Source of the DNA: Fulvia fulva
Taxonomy: Eukaryota > Ascomycota > Dothideomycetes > Mycosphaerellales > Mycosphaerellaceae
Direction of reading: 5' to 3'
DNA: 64,000 nt
Assembly: GCF_020509005.1 (NCBI RefSeq)
Contig: NC_063013.1
Span: 6,944,001 to 7,008,000 of the forward strand
Shown here piece by piece: positions 42,364-55,100 of the stretch. Under the pieces are notes generated by a model. The model did no database searches. It worked only from the letters and a program-made list of their open reading frames with translations, and was not told the origin of the DNA. A program made the position numbers and the translations under genes. Each line of letters begins with the position of its first letter. Within the stretch, counting starts at the first letter, position 1.

Positions 42364-44705
42364 GTTTGTTCTACTAGCCTACCTAGATCACGGATCTAGG
42401 TAAGGGACGCGTAATAACAGGAATAGACTTATAGAACTAAAGAATACGCGACTACGAGCGGGTAGTAGAACATAGTAAGGCGCTAAGTACGTAGATACCT
42501 AGGGAAGTTAACGCCGCGAAGACCTTAGTAATAGCGATAGGTCGCGTTAATAACTACACTATAACGAGTTAGTAGGACTTATAGACCTAGAACGGTATAC
42601 TACTACCGGCAAAGCCCTTAGGTAAGCGTACATCTCTTTTCCTAGATCTCTTATCTTTTCTATAGTCCTAGACTTAAGATAACGACCGGCGTGTTACGAT
42701 TAATACCGGCGTCGCTCTTTAGTAGGAGTTGGATATAGTATAGGAGAAGGCACTCGATAGGGAATAGAGAGGCGCTATTGACTTTATAGAACTCTACGAG
42801 CCAAAGGAGTACTAGGAGAAGGGTAGCGACGACATACTACCTATTTACTACTCCCTCGACGAAGCTAAACATATTGCCGCTAGCGATTTCTAGAACGTCG
42901 ACGCGAACGACCTCGCCGAGTTAGTCCGAGACTATCCTAAGACTTTATACGACTTTATCCTACGAGGATTTAATACCGCGTAGACCGCTACCGAGCAAGT
43001 CGACGTCTTATAACGTATAAACGCCCTCTAGAACGACTAGTACCGTAACCCCTACGCCGAATACGACCGTATCTATTAGATGCTTAGAACCGAGAAGTCC
43101 GCCTTATAGAAGATAGTATAGCCTTAAGAACGTACTAGACCTAGCTAAGATAAAGGAGGTCTAGGACAAGTATAAGCAAGCTAATGATCTATATAAGCAA
43201 TTTCACGATCTTAGCGAAAAGGAGAAGAAGAAGGCATAAGATACTAAGAGTATAAACTAGGCGTTATAGAAGGAGATCGATGACTTAAAGACTCGTCTCT
43301 AAGCTATAGAGGACAACACTACTAACGGTAATAGGCGTCGAGGCCGTAGTCCGTTACGCTCGCGCTCTTACCCGCGAGAGACCTCCCTCGAGAAGCTTTA
43401 GCGTATATATCGTAAAGCCGCTACCGGGGGCGGTAGGGGTAGTAGTAGAGATGACGATGATGATAACGGCCTAGGTCGTAGCAATAAGGATAAGGATCGA
43501 GGCCGCGACAATCGCCGCCGTAACTAGCGCTAAGAGACGGTACGTACTAGAGGAGGACGTACTAATCGTATATAGATACTACTAGTAGACCTCGCCGAGC
43601 GTCTTATTAATATCGACCGTATCTTAGAGCGTAGTATAGAGATCGGTAAGGGAGTGCTAGATCCTAAGAAGTTTAAGAACGATACCGACCTATCTTTCGA
43701 TAGTTAGTACACGAGTATCCTACTAAAGCTTATAGTAGCGACCTTCCGTACTAAGTAGGATGCCCTCCGCTTGCTATATAGATAGACTAATAGTAAAGTC
43801 TAGACTACTATTAAGCTACGTATCCCTATCCTAGGACATTAGTTATATAACGAGTTTAGTACCGGCGAGGAGCTACTAGACTAGATAACTCGTTAGTACG
43901 GTCCTCGGAACGAAGTTATAAAGGCTATAGTCGATATTATAACCTATAAGTAGTAGTAGAAGAAATCCTTTGTCGTATTCTTCGTACGTTACTCGAAGTT
44001 ACGTACCTAGATAGACTAGGGGGATGACACCGAGCTAATACTTTTCCGTAACCGCCTAAACCGTAAGTACTTCGTTAAGTTATTCGGCGACCGAGAGGTT
44101 AACCGTTGCCTAAACAGTATATAGGATGTTATTAAGGAGTATACCGAGTTAGACGAGACCTTCTACGAGACCGAGTAGCTATACCCTTAGTAGGACAATA
44201 ACCGCCCTCGTAGTAGCGGCGGAGGAGGTAACTAGAACCTAGGCCCTACTAGTAACGTAATGACTACTATAGCTACCGTAGCTAGCGCGACCGGCGCGAT
44301 CGTATAGCGCCTACTATAGTACTTAGGTATTAAGAAGAAGGAAGACTTGCTAGCATACCTTTAGAATCTACTACCGCTTAACCGCGAGGGTCGCGAAGAT
44401 CTAAAGAAGTAGGGTAAGTGCTTCCGTTACTATACCGGACTATATATTACTAGTAACCCCGAGTACGAGATATACGGCTACGACGGCGACTACCGCCTAC
44501 CTTAACTACGTAACGTAACTCCGAACTTAAGCGCCCTCGCTACCGAGTAGGGAAATGCCGGGGCCACTACCTAAGTGTAGTAGACAGTAGTTAGAATAAG
44601 AATTAGAAAGAGTATAAGATCGAGAGGTATAGAATATAAGAGACGGACTATAGCGGAGAACTTAAGATATCGGCCTATATATTAGAACTATAGTTACCGG
44701 ATATA
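42364..44705 (+). mobile_element. Gypsy-2 internal region, gag relic
   Basis: With TAG read as Gln/Trp, the + strand gives a long gag-like protein (SDDILPIYYSLDEAKHIAASDF, ELVRDYPKTLYDFILRGFNTA; later DRILERSIEIGKGVLDPKKF). It continues to about 44,560 with a degraded Cys-rich region (CFRYYTGLYI). RIP is saturated. The sequence stops at copia-2 (44,706); the pol half and 3' LTR of the same element appear to be the inverted block starting at 57,999. Confidence 0.75.
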
Positions 44706-44923
44706 TATTAAGAATATATAGGTCATAGGGTCAACATTAGGTGCTTAGGGGGATTAGTAATCAGGGCTTACTAGTCAAGTCCTAAGTATAGCTATCCCTC
44801 CTAAAACACCTATACTAACACCGGCGATACTATATATAGATATATGCTATCCTATTAGGTCCTTCTTCGTCTTTCGTGTGATCCGCCGTCTTCTACTACT
44901 ACGTAACTCGTACCTATTTAATA
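44706..44923 (+). repeat. Copia-2 5' LTR (218 bp)
   Basis: Aligns without gaps by eye to 1414-1631 and 49,934-50,151. The terminal TG and CA have both become TA. Confidence 0.88.
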
Positions 44924-44935
44924 GGTTATAAGCCC
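44924..44935 (+). promoter_or_regulatory. Copia-2 primer-binding site, half-tRNA(iMet) type
   Basis: ggttataagccc directly follows the 5' LTR. The complement of the initiator-tRNA anticodon arm is GGTTATGAGCCC; the single mismatch is G to A in a TpG, the RIP change. Drosophila copia and yeast Ty5 prime from the anticodon region of initiator tRNA (established knowledge). Confidence 0.75.
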
Positions 44936-47900
44936 GGGTTAGCAACTCGGTGTTTTACCCTCGACAAAGTCGTATTAGAGTTATTCCTCTTTAGAACAAA
45001 AGGAAGGCAGACTAGAGGCCGCACCCGTATTATATAGGAAGCTACAGCCGTGCTATAGGTATATATAAGACGTAAAAGAGCCTAGTGAGGCACTGTTAGA
45101 CTCCGAGTTAGGGAGCCTATACTAATACCTTAGATAAGTAGGCGAGCTTACTAAGAAGAGTCGCTCTCCGGACATCGCGTTCGTATCGACTGACTGTTTA
45201 TTCTAAGAGAGCCGTAGTGTCTTAGAAACCCCCTCTACTAAGAGAGTTACGCTACAGTGTCTTAGTACTAATACGATCCTTCGACTTTCCTCCTCTTCCC
45301 GGCGGATAGCTATCCTCTCCGCTATCAACCTCGCGTTCGGTTTATCCTATTTCGATCCGATCGCGTACGACCTAATATATCCTTCTACCTAAGGGCAGCT
45401 AACCTGTCCCTTAACTTATAAAAAAAATGGAGAACGAGACTAGGTTCTTAAGAAAGAGAGCAGTACCTGTTCTAATAAGAGAGAACTACGAAACATAGTT
45501 CAAGCTAATAAGAATACACCTAGTATTAAAGCAGGTTGACTAGGTCCTCGAAGACATTATTACGGACAATCCCGCTACAACCCTATCTATAGCGACACCC
45601 TCTATATTATCGGAGTCATCCCTTCCTTTAGATCAAGCGATAAGGAAGGCATCGTATAGACGGCATAATGCAACGGCCCTATATAAGATGTATATCTGTC
45701 TGTCGACAGATGATCAAGAGATGATATACGAGATCCGGTATACGAAGGAGTTATAGGAATAGGCTAAAGCCAAATATAGGAGAAGACTTCTAGCTACTAG
45801 AAGAAGTTTGCTTCAGCAATACACTAATTTCGTGATGACAGAGTACTAGTTAATAGATGACGCCTAGTAGGAGCTTAGCTCAATTGTAAGGAGGGCTGTT
45901 TTAATCTCGCCTCAGTTCTAAGACATTAAGACTAAGGACAGAAAGATCTAGCAACTCTTAGCAGCTCTGCTAGACTCATTTGGCTCAATTCGCGATGCAA
46001 TTGATGCCTAGGTGAATCTCTCACTATAAGACATTCTTGTAATTCTTAGGGAGAAGCAAGAATCAATGATTCATCAAGGGATAGCCATGTTCGCTAAGAA
46101 GGGTTTCTAGGGCAAGCTCACGTGCCATCTCTGCAATAGTGACCATTTTATGAGCAAGTGCCCACACCTTTCTATAGCTCAGCAGGCTGTTAGGAACAAG
46201 GACAAACTAGCTAGGGTTACCTACCCTGCTAAGAGACAACCGTCACCACCTCGTAGGAGGTCATCATTACCAAACCTTCGTGATGTCCTCAAGGTGATAA
46301 CGGACCTTGCAAAGCAGATGAAGGAGAGCCGCAAGCCAAAGGCCTCCTCTAGTAAGAAGCCTACAAGGGCCCGTGCGACCCAGGAAGACGCATCAGACTC
46401 TGAGATACCATCAGAAGATGATAATGTTGATGAGGTTGCCCATTCCACTGTGGAAGCCAAGGGCAAGTACCCCTCGTCCGAGTGGTTGCTTGACTCTTGT
46501 GCTTCATCACATATAACTGACCAAGATTCACTATTCAGGACACTAAAGCCTCTTCAAAAGAGGAAGTAGATCAAGGTTGGGGGTGGCTATCTACAAGCTA
46601 CACATATAGGAAGTGCAGTAATAGGTGGTCCTTCTAGAAAGCAAATTGTCTTAGAAAATGTCTTGTTTGTTCCTGGCCTTGGAGTTAGTCTTGTTTCTTG
46701 GAATCAGTTCAGCCAACAATTTGCTGTCCAACCACCCAGTTTCACCCTTAAATCCCTTTCTAGAAAACCTGTTGTCTAGACAAAGCTGAGAGGGGGTGTT
46801 CTATTCATTCAAAGTGTTTCAGAGCAGCTTGAAGCTATGCCTCAAGCATATGCCTCTCTATAGGAGCATGACTTGGATCTGTCCAAGTTAGGTACACATT
46901 TTGAGTGTGAATTAGAACAGGCTATGACTGCCACTGAGTCCCAGGACCAGTGGGAGCTATAGCATAGAAGATGTGCACACCTTAGCAAGGGACTGCTAAG
47001 AAACCTACATAGAGTCACTGACAAGAAAGATCCCATTCCTGTTCCTTCTGAACACCAGAACTGCAAGGTCTGCTCCCTTGCAAACATGAGGAAGTTCAAA
47101 GGACCTGCCACAGAGAGGAAAGGAGAGAGGCTGGCCCTCATCTCTATTAACATCTGTAGGCCTTTTCAAGGGGCAGTCTCAAGACTTAGCTTCAAGTACT
47201 GGCTTGAGATTGTAGACAACTTCTTGAGGAAGAAGTGGGTAATCCCTTTGAAGGCTAGGAGTGATGCTCCTACAGCTCTAAAGGAATGGAAGGTTTAGGT
47301 AGAGAACAGCTCAAGGTGTTTGCTATCTACAATCCGTAGTGATGGTAAAAGGGAGATTCTTTCCTTGCTAAAACAGTAGGAGAAGGAGTTTGGCATTCAG
47401 ATGGACACAACTGATGCCTACAACTCACTTCAGAATGGACCTGTGGAAAGGTCAATCCAAGCCTCTAAGAATACAGTAAGAGCTATACTTAAGGACTCGA
47501 GTATGCTAGTTGAATTCTGGCTAGAGGCCCTTATTGCTCAAACTGTGGTCAGAAACAGTTTTCCAAATGGACCAATAATAGATGGTACTACTCTTTTACC
47601 AGAAGAAGCCTTCACTGGCCAGGTACCATCAGTTGACCATTTGAGAGTCTAGGGATGTAAAGCAGTGGTCTGTATAGACCCGAGATCCTAACCTCAAGGC
47701 TTAAGAAGTGACGAGCTCATGAATAGGGGTAAAGAAGTTGTCTTTGTTAGCTATGTGGAGGACACCACAAAGCAATGGCTCTTCTAGGAGCCTCACATGA
47801 AAGCTATCAAAACACACGGGCAAGTTGACTGGTTTGAGAATGAGAAGGGGGGTGATATGGATCTTGGCATCACCTTCACAAACCAGTCAAGCAGAGCCCT

Positions 47901-49933
47901 GAAGAGAAACCCCGTTGGAAGACCTCCTGCTCAGGTCTCTAGTTCATCAATGTAGCCATAGCAGCTCCAGGCAAAGCCTCTGTTTGTGCAACTTCCCCAA
48001 CCTCCAAAAGACATTAGAGTGTACCAGAAGAGTGGAGTAGAGGGGACTCCAAGAAAAGAAAAGGAAGAGGAACTTGTTTAGGAGGATCAACCTCAACAGC
48101 CACCTCAGCTTGCAGGCAACAAGAGGTCAAGGGGGGATGAAGATGATGGCTTTGCTGAGCATGAAGCCAAGCATTATAGGGCATTGATTGCTCAGATGTT
48201 TCATCTTAATCCAACTATAAGCTAGGTTAAGGAAATCCTGAATGATGTGGAGGGATATACATTTGCTGCTGTTAGGCAGGCTATAGCCTACCAGCAGGAA
48301 GTGCCAATCCTAAAGTCCTATAAGGAGGCAGTAGGAGACCCCAATTGGGGACATATGTGGAAAGAGGCAATCCAGAAAGAACTTATTGCCTTAGGAAGCA
48401 ACAACACCTTGGATCCAGTTGTACCACTAAGGGGTGCAAGCCTGGTTACATCTAAGTAGGTTTTTGATGTGAAAAGAATAATCAGTGGAGCTATTGAAGA
48501 GTTCAAGGCAAGACTAGTTATAAGAGGGGTTTCACAGAAATATGGTGTTGACTTTAAAGAGACCTTTGCACCTACTGTTAGGCATGATACCCTTAGGGTC
48601 TTCATAGCTATAGTATGTGAGAGAGATCTTGAGATGTACTAGGTGGATGTGAACAATGCTTTCACCGAAAGCAGCCTTCTTAAAGACATCTACATAATCA
48701 CACCCCTAGGTATTGAAATTCCACCAAATATAGTCTTCAAGGTCCTTAGAAGCCTGTATAGACTGAAGCAAGCAGCTAGAGATTAGAACAAGCTCTATGT
48801 TGCCAAGCTAGAACAGATTAGATCCACCTAGTCCTAGGTAGATCTATGCCTACTTATCTACAGAGGAAGAGACCTTATAGTCCTCACCTATATAGATGAC
48901 ATCCCTATTGTAGCTCCAAAGCTGTCAGATGTTCAGTGGTTTAAGGCTAAGCTTAGAAAAGTGTTTAAGATTAAAGATCTTGGTGAACCTACGAAGATCC
49001 TTAGAATAAGGATTATAAGAGACAGGTCCTAAGGCACTATAAAGCTTGATCAAGGACACTACATCCAAACTAACCTTGCCAAGATAGGCATCTCTCTACA
49101 GAAGGCCACACCTACACTCTTACCTATAGATAGCTATAAGGATCTAAGACCTTTAGCTACTATAGATAAGAGGTGCAACAAACAGGAGTACTAGGGTTGC
49201 AATGGTACCTAGATGTGGCAAATGACAATGACAAGGCTAGACCTTGCTTTCCCCCTTAGAAGAATCAGCTTATATGTTACTAACCCTCTAAAGCAACATC
49301 TTAGAGCTTTGAAGAAACTCTCTAGGTATCTGAGATCATACCCGGACCTAGGCTTGATATATAGAAGAGGAGGAGGTATTCTCTAGGGATACTCAGATTC
49401 TAGTTATACTATAGACAAGGTAGACAGAGTCTCAATCCTTAGATATATATGGTTCCTTTATAGATCACCTATATCCTAGATAAGTAGGAAGCAGAAGTCT
49501 GTTACTACATTAATAATAGAGGCTGAGTTCATAGCTATAAATGTAGTAGCCAAGTAGTCACAGTTTCTTGCTACAGTCCTTAGGGAGATAAGGTGTCCTA
49601 ACCTAGTTAGAGAGTGTTTATTCTAACCTAGGATCAAGGTAAGCAGTACTGTTAATAAGCTAAGACCCGTAGAGCTTATAGGTAACAACTAAGCAGCTTT
49701 GACCTTTGTTAAAGATGCCTATGTCTATGACAGGTCAAAGCATATTAATGTTATATACTACTATGTCAGGAATCTCTCGTAGTAAAGGAAGATTATAGTG
49801 GATTACTACTACATAAAGGACATAGTTACTAATAGGCTAGCTAAGCCCCTTAATAGCTAGCAGTTTCAAAACTTTATAAGGCAGCTCTAGCTTATATAAG
49901 GGATTGTTTGAGACCTTCTGACCTAAGTAGGAG

Positions 49934-50151
49934 TATTGAGAATATACAGGTTATAGGGTCAACATTAGGTGCTTAGGGGGATTAGTAATCAGGGCTTGCT
50001 AGTCAAGTCCTAAGTATAGCTGTCCCTCCTAAAACACCTATACTAACACCGGCGATACTATATATAGATACACGCTATCCTATTAGGTCCTTCTTCGTCT
50101 TTCGTATAATCCGCCGTCTTCTACTACTACGCAACTCGTACCTATTTAACA
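49934..50151 (+). repeat. Copia-2 3' LTR (218 bp)
   Basis: Same ends and length as the 5' LTR, RIP-mutated at different positions. It follows the RNase H end and a purine-containing stretch. Confidence 0.88.
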
Positions 50152-50600
50152 AATAGGAAAGTTCGTAGGTGTAGATACTAAGGCCTACTTAGTAAAGTAA
50201 AGAAGGAGCGGTATAAGGTCTCGGGGCTAGGACATAGGTCTATCTCTCCTAGTAGAGCTTCAAATGACTTACTTAAAGTCCTTCTTAATAGTATCTCGAT
50301 GTAGTTCTACCTATAGAGTATCTTTAAGGTATTGGCTTTAAGTAAGCCGTATAGAGTCCTTGTCTAGGTTACCTATTACTTAGTATCGAACTAAGCTCCT
50401 TAATAGGATAGACGGGATAGACTTCTAATTCCCAGATGTTTTCTACTACGATAGTAGGGGATATAAGTAACCTATACTAATATAGGTTACTCTTATTCCT
50501 ATATAAACCCGGGCTTATAATCTATTAAATAGGTACGGGTGGATAGTAGCGGAGTAGAGTAAGAGATTAAACTTCAACTGACTAATAGCACGAGTATATA
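50152..50600 (-). mobile_element. Inverted fragment of another copia-type element (copia-3)
   Basis: gggcttataatc at 50,511-50,522 and attaaataggta just after it are the reverse complement of a copia LTR end plus the same half-tRNA primer site as at 44,911-44,935. The LTR would extend right from about 50,523 and the internal leader left to 50,152 (minus-strand frame ENIWELEVYPV). Heavily RIP-mutated and truncated. Confidence 0.5.
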
Positions 50601-50689
50601 GCAATATATTAGGAACTACTATATTGATTATATTAGATGTCTATCTAAGCTAAAGGGGAGAGAAGGTATCTCCCTATAAGCTAAGTTAT

Positions 50690-51675
50690 CGTAGATACCT
50701 TAGGCTACTAGATCACTTCCTAATTATTGACTCCCTTTAAGACACTATATCTTAATAGCTACCTTTGTTATTTCGGTCATATCGCTAATCTCTACGCTAA
50801 ATCGCTACTCCTAGAGAAGGCTCGGGAAGGGCGCTTTAGGGGCTCGAATTAGATGTCGAACGCGGCGCTATTAACGTAGTATACGAGTTCTAGTTAAAGC
50901 GAGGAGCGGTTAGTAAGCTACATAATATAATAAGGTAGATTAGGGCCTTAATATAGAGGTTAGATAAGTTCTTAGAGGTAGTAGGTAGTAAAGGATTAGA
51001 GGAATTCGATAAGCTTAAGATAAGTAGGATCTTATACATAATGACGCTAAGGCTTATCTAAGCTTATCTATTAGCTTTCGGCCGCTCCTAAACGCCTCCG
51101 ACGTTCTACCGGCGGTACTTCGTAACTTCGAACATCTCCCTAAAAACACCTCCTAGCTAACTTATTATCTTATAGCTCATTTAAGACAACTCTATACAAT
51201 AGAATAGCTTCTATTATATAATCGGACGAGCGCTTACTATTAGGGAACGTGTCGACACGTTTTATATACGACACCGCGACGATACGACTATCCGAAAGAA
51301 TATACTCTCCCCGAACGATTAGGCCTAGCTAGATTCTCTCTATAACACCCTCTAGGTCTTCAAGATAGGCACGATAGATACGTAGGGCGAGAAGAAGTAC
51401 CTATACGACTAGTATCCGACTCTATACTTCGTACTTAATATACTCGATAGGTATAAAGAGCAATTTAAAGAGGAAGTAAGGAATGACGACTCCTATAAAT
51501 ATCTCTCCGCGTATTACGCTATAGGCTAGTCTAAGGCCGAGAAGTACTTCGGACTTATAGATTAGATACCTATCTATTACGCCGCTATAATACTCAATCC
51601 TATCTAGAAGTAGGGGTAGTTTAAAGACATATAGTCGGCCGGTACTAAAGGATAGTAGAATTAGACTAATACTAC
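50690..51675 (+). mobile_element. hAT transposase relic, N-terminal/middle part, inverted
   Basis: The + strand encodes hAT transposase pieces: YFGHIANLYAKSLLLEKAREG (about 50,780-50,835), GAVSKLHNIIR (about 50,905), RLDKFLEVVGSKGLEEFDKL, then KKYLYDQYPTLYFVLNILDRYKEQF. AEKYFGLIDQIPIYYAAIILNPI follows (about 51,540-51,605), a typical hAT block before the dimerisation domain. RIP-type TAG stops throughout. It is interrupted at 51,675 by the intact Gypsy and continues at 57,967-57,998. Its natural C-terminal continuation is the minus-strand relic 42,179-41,527. Confidence 0.8.
51671..51675. repeat. 5-bp target-site duplication of the intact Gypsy, left
   Basis: actac, repeated at 57,967-57,971. 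Confidence 0.9.
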
Positions 51676-52195
51676 TGTCAGGGCGAGAGCCTGGCCTGTG
51701 AGATGCAAGGGTGAAAGCGAGAATGCAGGTGCGAAGTGCAGATGCAAAAGGGTATGGTATGATTGCTACACAAAACAAAAGACGAAGAAAGCAAGAGAGG
51801 CCTGGGGAAGGCCAGATATTTATACGCGACCCTCGCGAGTGCGTGTCCCCGCATCAACAGGGCTAACCCGTGCGAAGCCGCGCTCAGCAGCTTTGCTCAA
51901 AACCTTATTCCAACCTGCCCTACGTTCCGAGTCTTCCACGTGCTTCTTCCAGGGTCCAGCGCAGTCGCGGGTGCTCGCGGGAGTGCCGTGAGTCACACAG
52001 TCACGAGCCGAAGTGAATCTGTCAAGGTTTGGTAGAGGGGTGAATTTGGAGGGCTGGGTCCCGTAGCGAATGTTGCGGGGCATGTGATTCTTGGCGCTCA
52101 CACACCAAGCTGGACTGTCACTTCTTGACGACTTCTGAGCACTCTGAGGCTCTTCTGTCCCCACCTTCTGTACACTCTGTGGGGAGACCATGACA
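51676..52195 (-). repeat. 3' LTR of the intact Gypsy (520 bp)
   Basis: Identical by eye to 57,447-57,966. It contains on the minus strand TATAAATA (51,817-51,824). The last ~125 codons of pol overlap its U3. A G-rich tract (minus strand CGGGGGGG, about 52,201-52,208) precedes it as the probable polypurine tract. Confidence 0.92.
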
Positions 52196-55100
52196 GTAGC
52201 CCCCCCGAACAAAGCTGAGTTCCTACGAAGCCGTAGTAGTTCCACATATCGAGGATGTTCAGCTTCAGTACCAGGCCTAGGCCTGATGTCATGGTCGATA
52301 CACCATTGGTAAGCCCCGTCGAAAAGCTCAGATTCGAAGAGCCTGCCGATGTTGACTTCTGGGCCGTCTGCGCGGGCGTGGTATTCTTCGATTGCTTGAC
52401 GATTGAAGATGATATGTTGGATAGGTTCCCATGAGGTATCCCACTCAGGGCAACCTTGCCATTCGACTTCATACTTGATCGGCGGTAGTCCTTCAACGTC
52501 GTTGGGCTCTACGCGGATTCCCCGGATCTTACGGACGGCATAGTCGTCAGAAGGTAGGTTAACAGGCTCGTCGACTTCTACTTCATCGGGAGGACCTGGC
52601 ATGTCTTGGTTTTGGTTCGGGAATGGGTCCTCAGCCGACGGCCGAAGGCGTACGGGATGGAAGACGTCGTGGATCTTTATGTTCGCAGGAAGAGCTAGAC
52701 GGTAGGCGTGTGAACTGATACGCTCGGTGATCTCAAAAGGACCTAGGTTCTTCCAGTTCAGCTTCTTGGAGGGGCGGTCTGTCTTGATGTTCTTGGAGTT
52801 GAGGTAGACCATATCGCCTACTTGGTAGTCGGGAGCTGGCTGGCGACGACGATTGGCTTGATCCTCGTAGATTGCTTGTGCGTACACCATCTCGTCGTGA
52901 ACTTCTTCATGGATCTGTGAGAGCATAGTAGCGAACTCGTCTGCTGCTTGCTCGTTTGCGTCTTCGGTAGGCGGGAGAGGTTCTTCTGGTTCCATGCCTG
53001 TACGAGGGTGGTAACCTCTCGTAGTATAGAAGGGAGAGTAGCCAGTAGTCTCCGAGTCCCAGTTACGAGTAGCGAACTCCACCGCAGGGATATGCTGAGG
53101 CCAATCCTTCTGGTGGTAGTCGACGAAGCAACGAAGGACCTGCTCGAGGATAGCGTTCGTAATTTCGGTCTGGCCGTCGGTCTGTGGCTGAAAACTGGTC
53201 GAGAGGTTATGCTTGATGCCCAGGATAGCACACAGACGCTTCCAGAAGTGCGAGATGAACTGGGTGCCTCTGTCAGAGGTGATGCTATCCGGGAGGCCTT
53301 GAAAGCGCCAGACGAATTCGTAGAACAAGCGAGCAGTCTCCTTTGCGGTCATGCTCCAGCACGGGATCATGTACCGGTCCTTGGAGTGACGGTCCACGAT
53401 CACTAGAAGGGCCTTTGCTTTCACGCCGCTGAAGGTCTTGCCGTGAGGAAGATCGGTGATAAAGTCCATAGTGATGTGCTTCCACGGACGATCAGGAGCC
53501 GGGAGAGGGTGCAAGAGACCGTGGGGACGGTGGCGGTTAGCTTTGGCTCTTCGGCAAGCAGCGCAGTTCAGCACGTAGCGGCGGACGTCCTTCCAGGAAT
53601 GCGGCCACCAGTAATACCTAGCGAGGAGCTTGTGGGTCTTGGCTACGCCTGGGTGACCCCCAGAGGCGGAGTCGTGGATGATTTGAAGAATCTCAGCTCG
53701 GATATTAGAGCCTTCGGGCTGCGGTACGTAAAGCTTCTTACGGAAGTAGACGACACCTTCCTGGAGCTCGCACTCGGACAGCGAGAAGCCCGGGAATGTC
53801 CTCGCGCCAGATTCAAGGGCCTGAACTAACTCTTGGGCGTCTATGTCGGCATCGTACGCTGTTCGTACTCGTGCCATGATGCCTTCGGGCTGCTCCTCAT
53901 TATCAAACCCCTCAAAGTCTGATTCGGATGAGCCGTCGGTCGTTACTGAGCCCTCTTCATCGTCGTTCAAGTCCTCAGCGTCCGAGGCGTATTCTTCAGG
54001 CTCGGATTCATCGTCACTCTCGTCAAGGTAGGCAGGAGCGAGCACGAGAGTAGCAAAGGAAGCGGCGAGCGTAGGCTGGCCATTCGATAGGTACTCTCGA
54101 AGCTCGGAAGAGAGGTTGTGCTCTTTGATGACTTGTTGCCCTGCGATTTGCCGGCCCCCTCTTCGATCAACTGGAGAGTCACCAGGGCGGCGGGTAAGGG
54201 CGTCGGCCATCGAGTTGGCCTTGCCGGGCGTGTACGAGATCACGAAGTTGAACCGGGAGAGGAACTCGCTCCAGCGGGCCTGGCGACGATTGAGCAGCTT
54301 GCTCTTCATAAAGTAGACGAGGTTCTTATGGTCGGAGCTTACTTGGACGGGCATAGCAGAGCCTTCGAGCTCGGGGCGCCACTCTTCGAAAGCTTTGACG
54401 ATGGCGAGAAGCTCCTTGTCGTAGATCTCGTAGTTACACTCCGTGGCGGTCATCTTCTTGGAGAGGAAGGCGACAGGTAACCAGGGGGATTCAGGCGAGC
54501 GGCGTTGTAGCAGGACACCGCCCACCACGCCGTCGGATGCGTCGGTCTCTACACGGGTCTCCAGTTCGAAATCGAAGTGCCGTAGAAGCGGGTTCTCAAC
54601 AAACTTCGCTTTGAGCAAGTCAAAAGCCTCCTGGCATTCGTCGGTCCAGGCGAACTTCTCACCCTTGCGCGTGAGCTTCGTCAAAGGGCGTACCACGCCC
54701 GAAAATGCGTGGATGAAGCGGCGGTAGAAGTTGGCAAAGCCTAGGAAACCCTGGACCTCTTTGACGTTCGTAGGAGCATCCCATTCGACGATAGCGTCGA
54801 TCTTCTCTTGGTCCATCTTGATGCCGTCTGCGGTAATGATCAAACCAAGGAACTTGACTTCGGTCTTCTCAAACTCGCACTTGTCGATGTCGAGCTGCAA
54901 GCCGGCGTCTGCGAGCTTCTGAAGGACCTTACAGACGTGCTCGCGGTGCTCCTCCTTGGTCTCGCTATAGACTAGGATGTCGTCGATGTAGGCAGTGCAG
55001 AACTGATCGAGGAACTCCTGAAGGATGTCGTTAATGAAGTTCTGGAAGGTACTAGGCCCGTTACAAACGCCGAAGGGCATAACGAGCGACTCGAACAGCC

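Larger units (their letters stand above)
44706..50151 (+). mobile_element. Copia-2: near-complete Ty1/copia element, RIP-mutated in a mosaic
   Basis: It has 218-bp LTRs at 44,706-44,923 and 49,934-50,151 and a primer site at 44,924. Internally, gag covers about 45,430-46,300 with a CCHC knuckle (CHLCNSDHFMSKC, 46,129-46,167). Protease is LLDSCASSHIT (about 46,490), the integrase zinc region is HRRCAHLSKG...CKVCSLAN (about 46,965-47,085), and the integrase core follows. RT/RNase H (48,240-49,900) matches copia-1. Frames are interrupted only by TAG-type changes. 46,100-48,600 is lightly mutated, with open frames of 60-140 codons. 44,930-46,000 and 48,620-50,151 are heavily mutated. The flanking 5-mers (atata, aatag) do not match. 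Confidence 0.88.
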
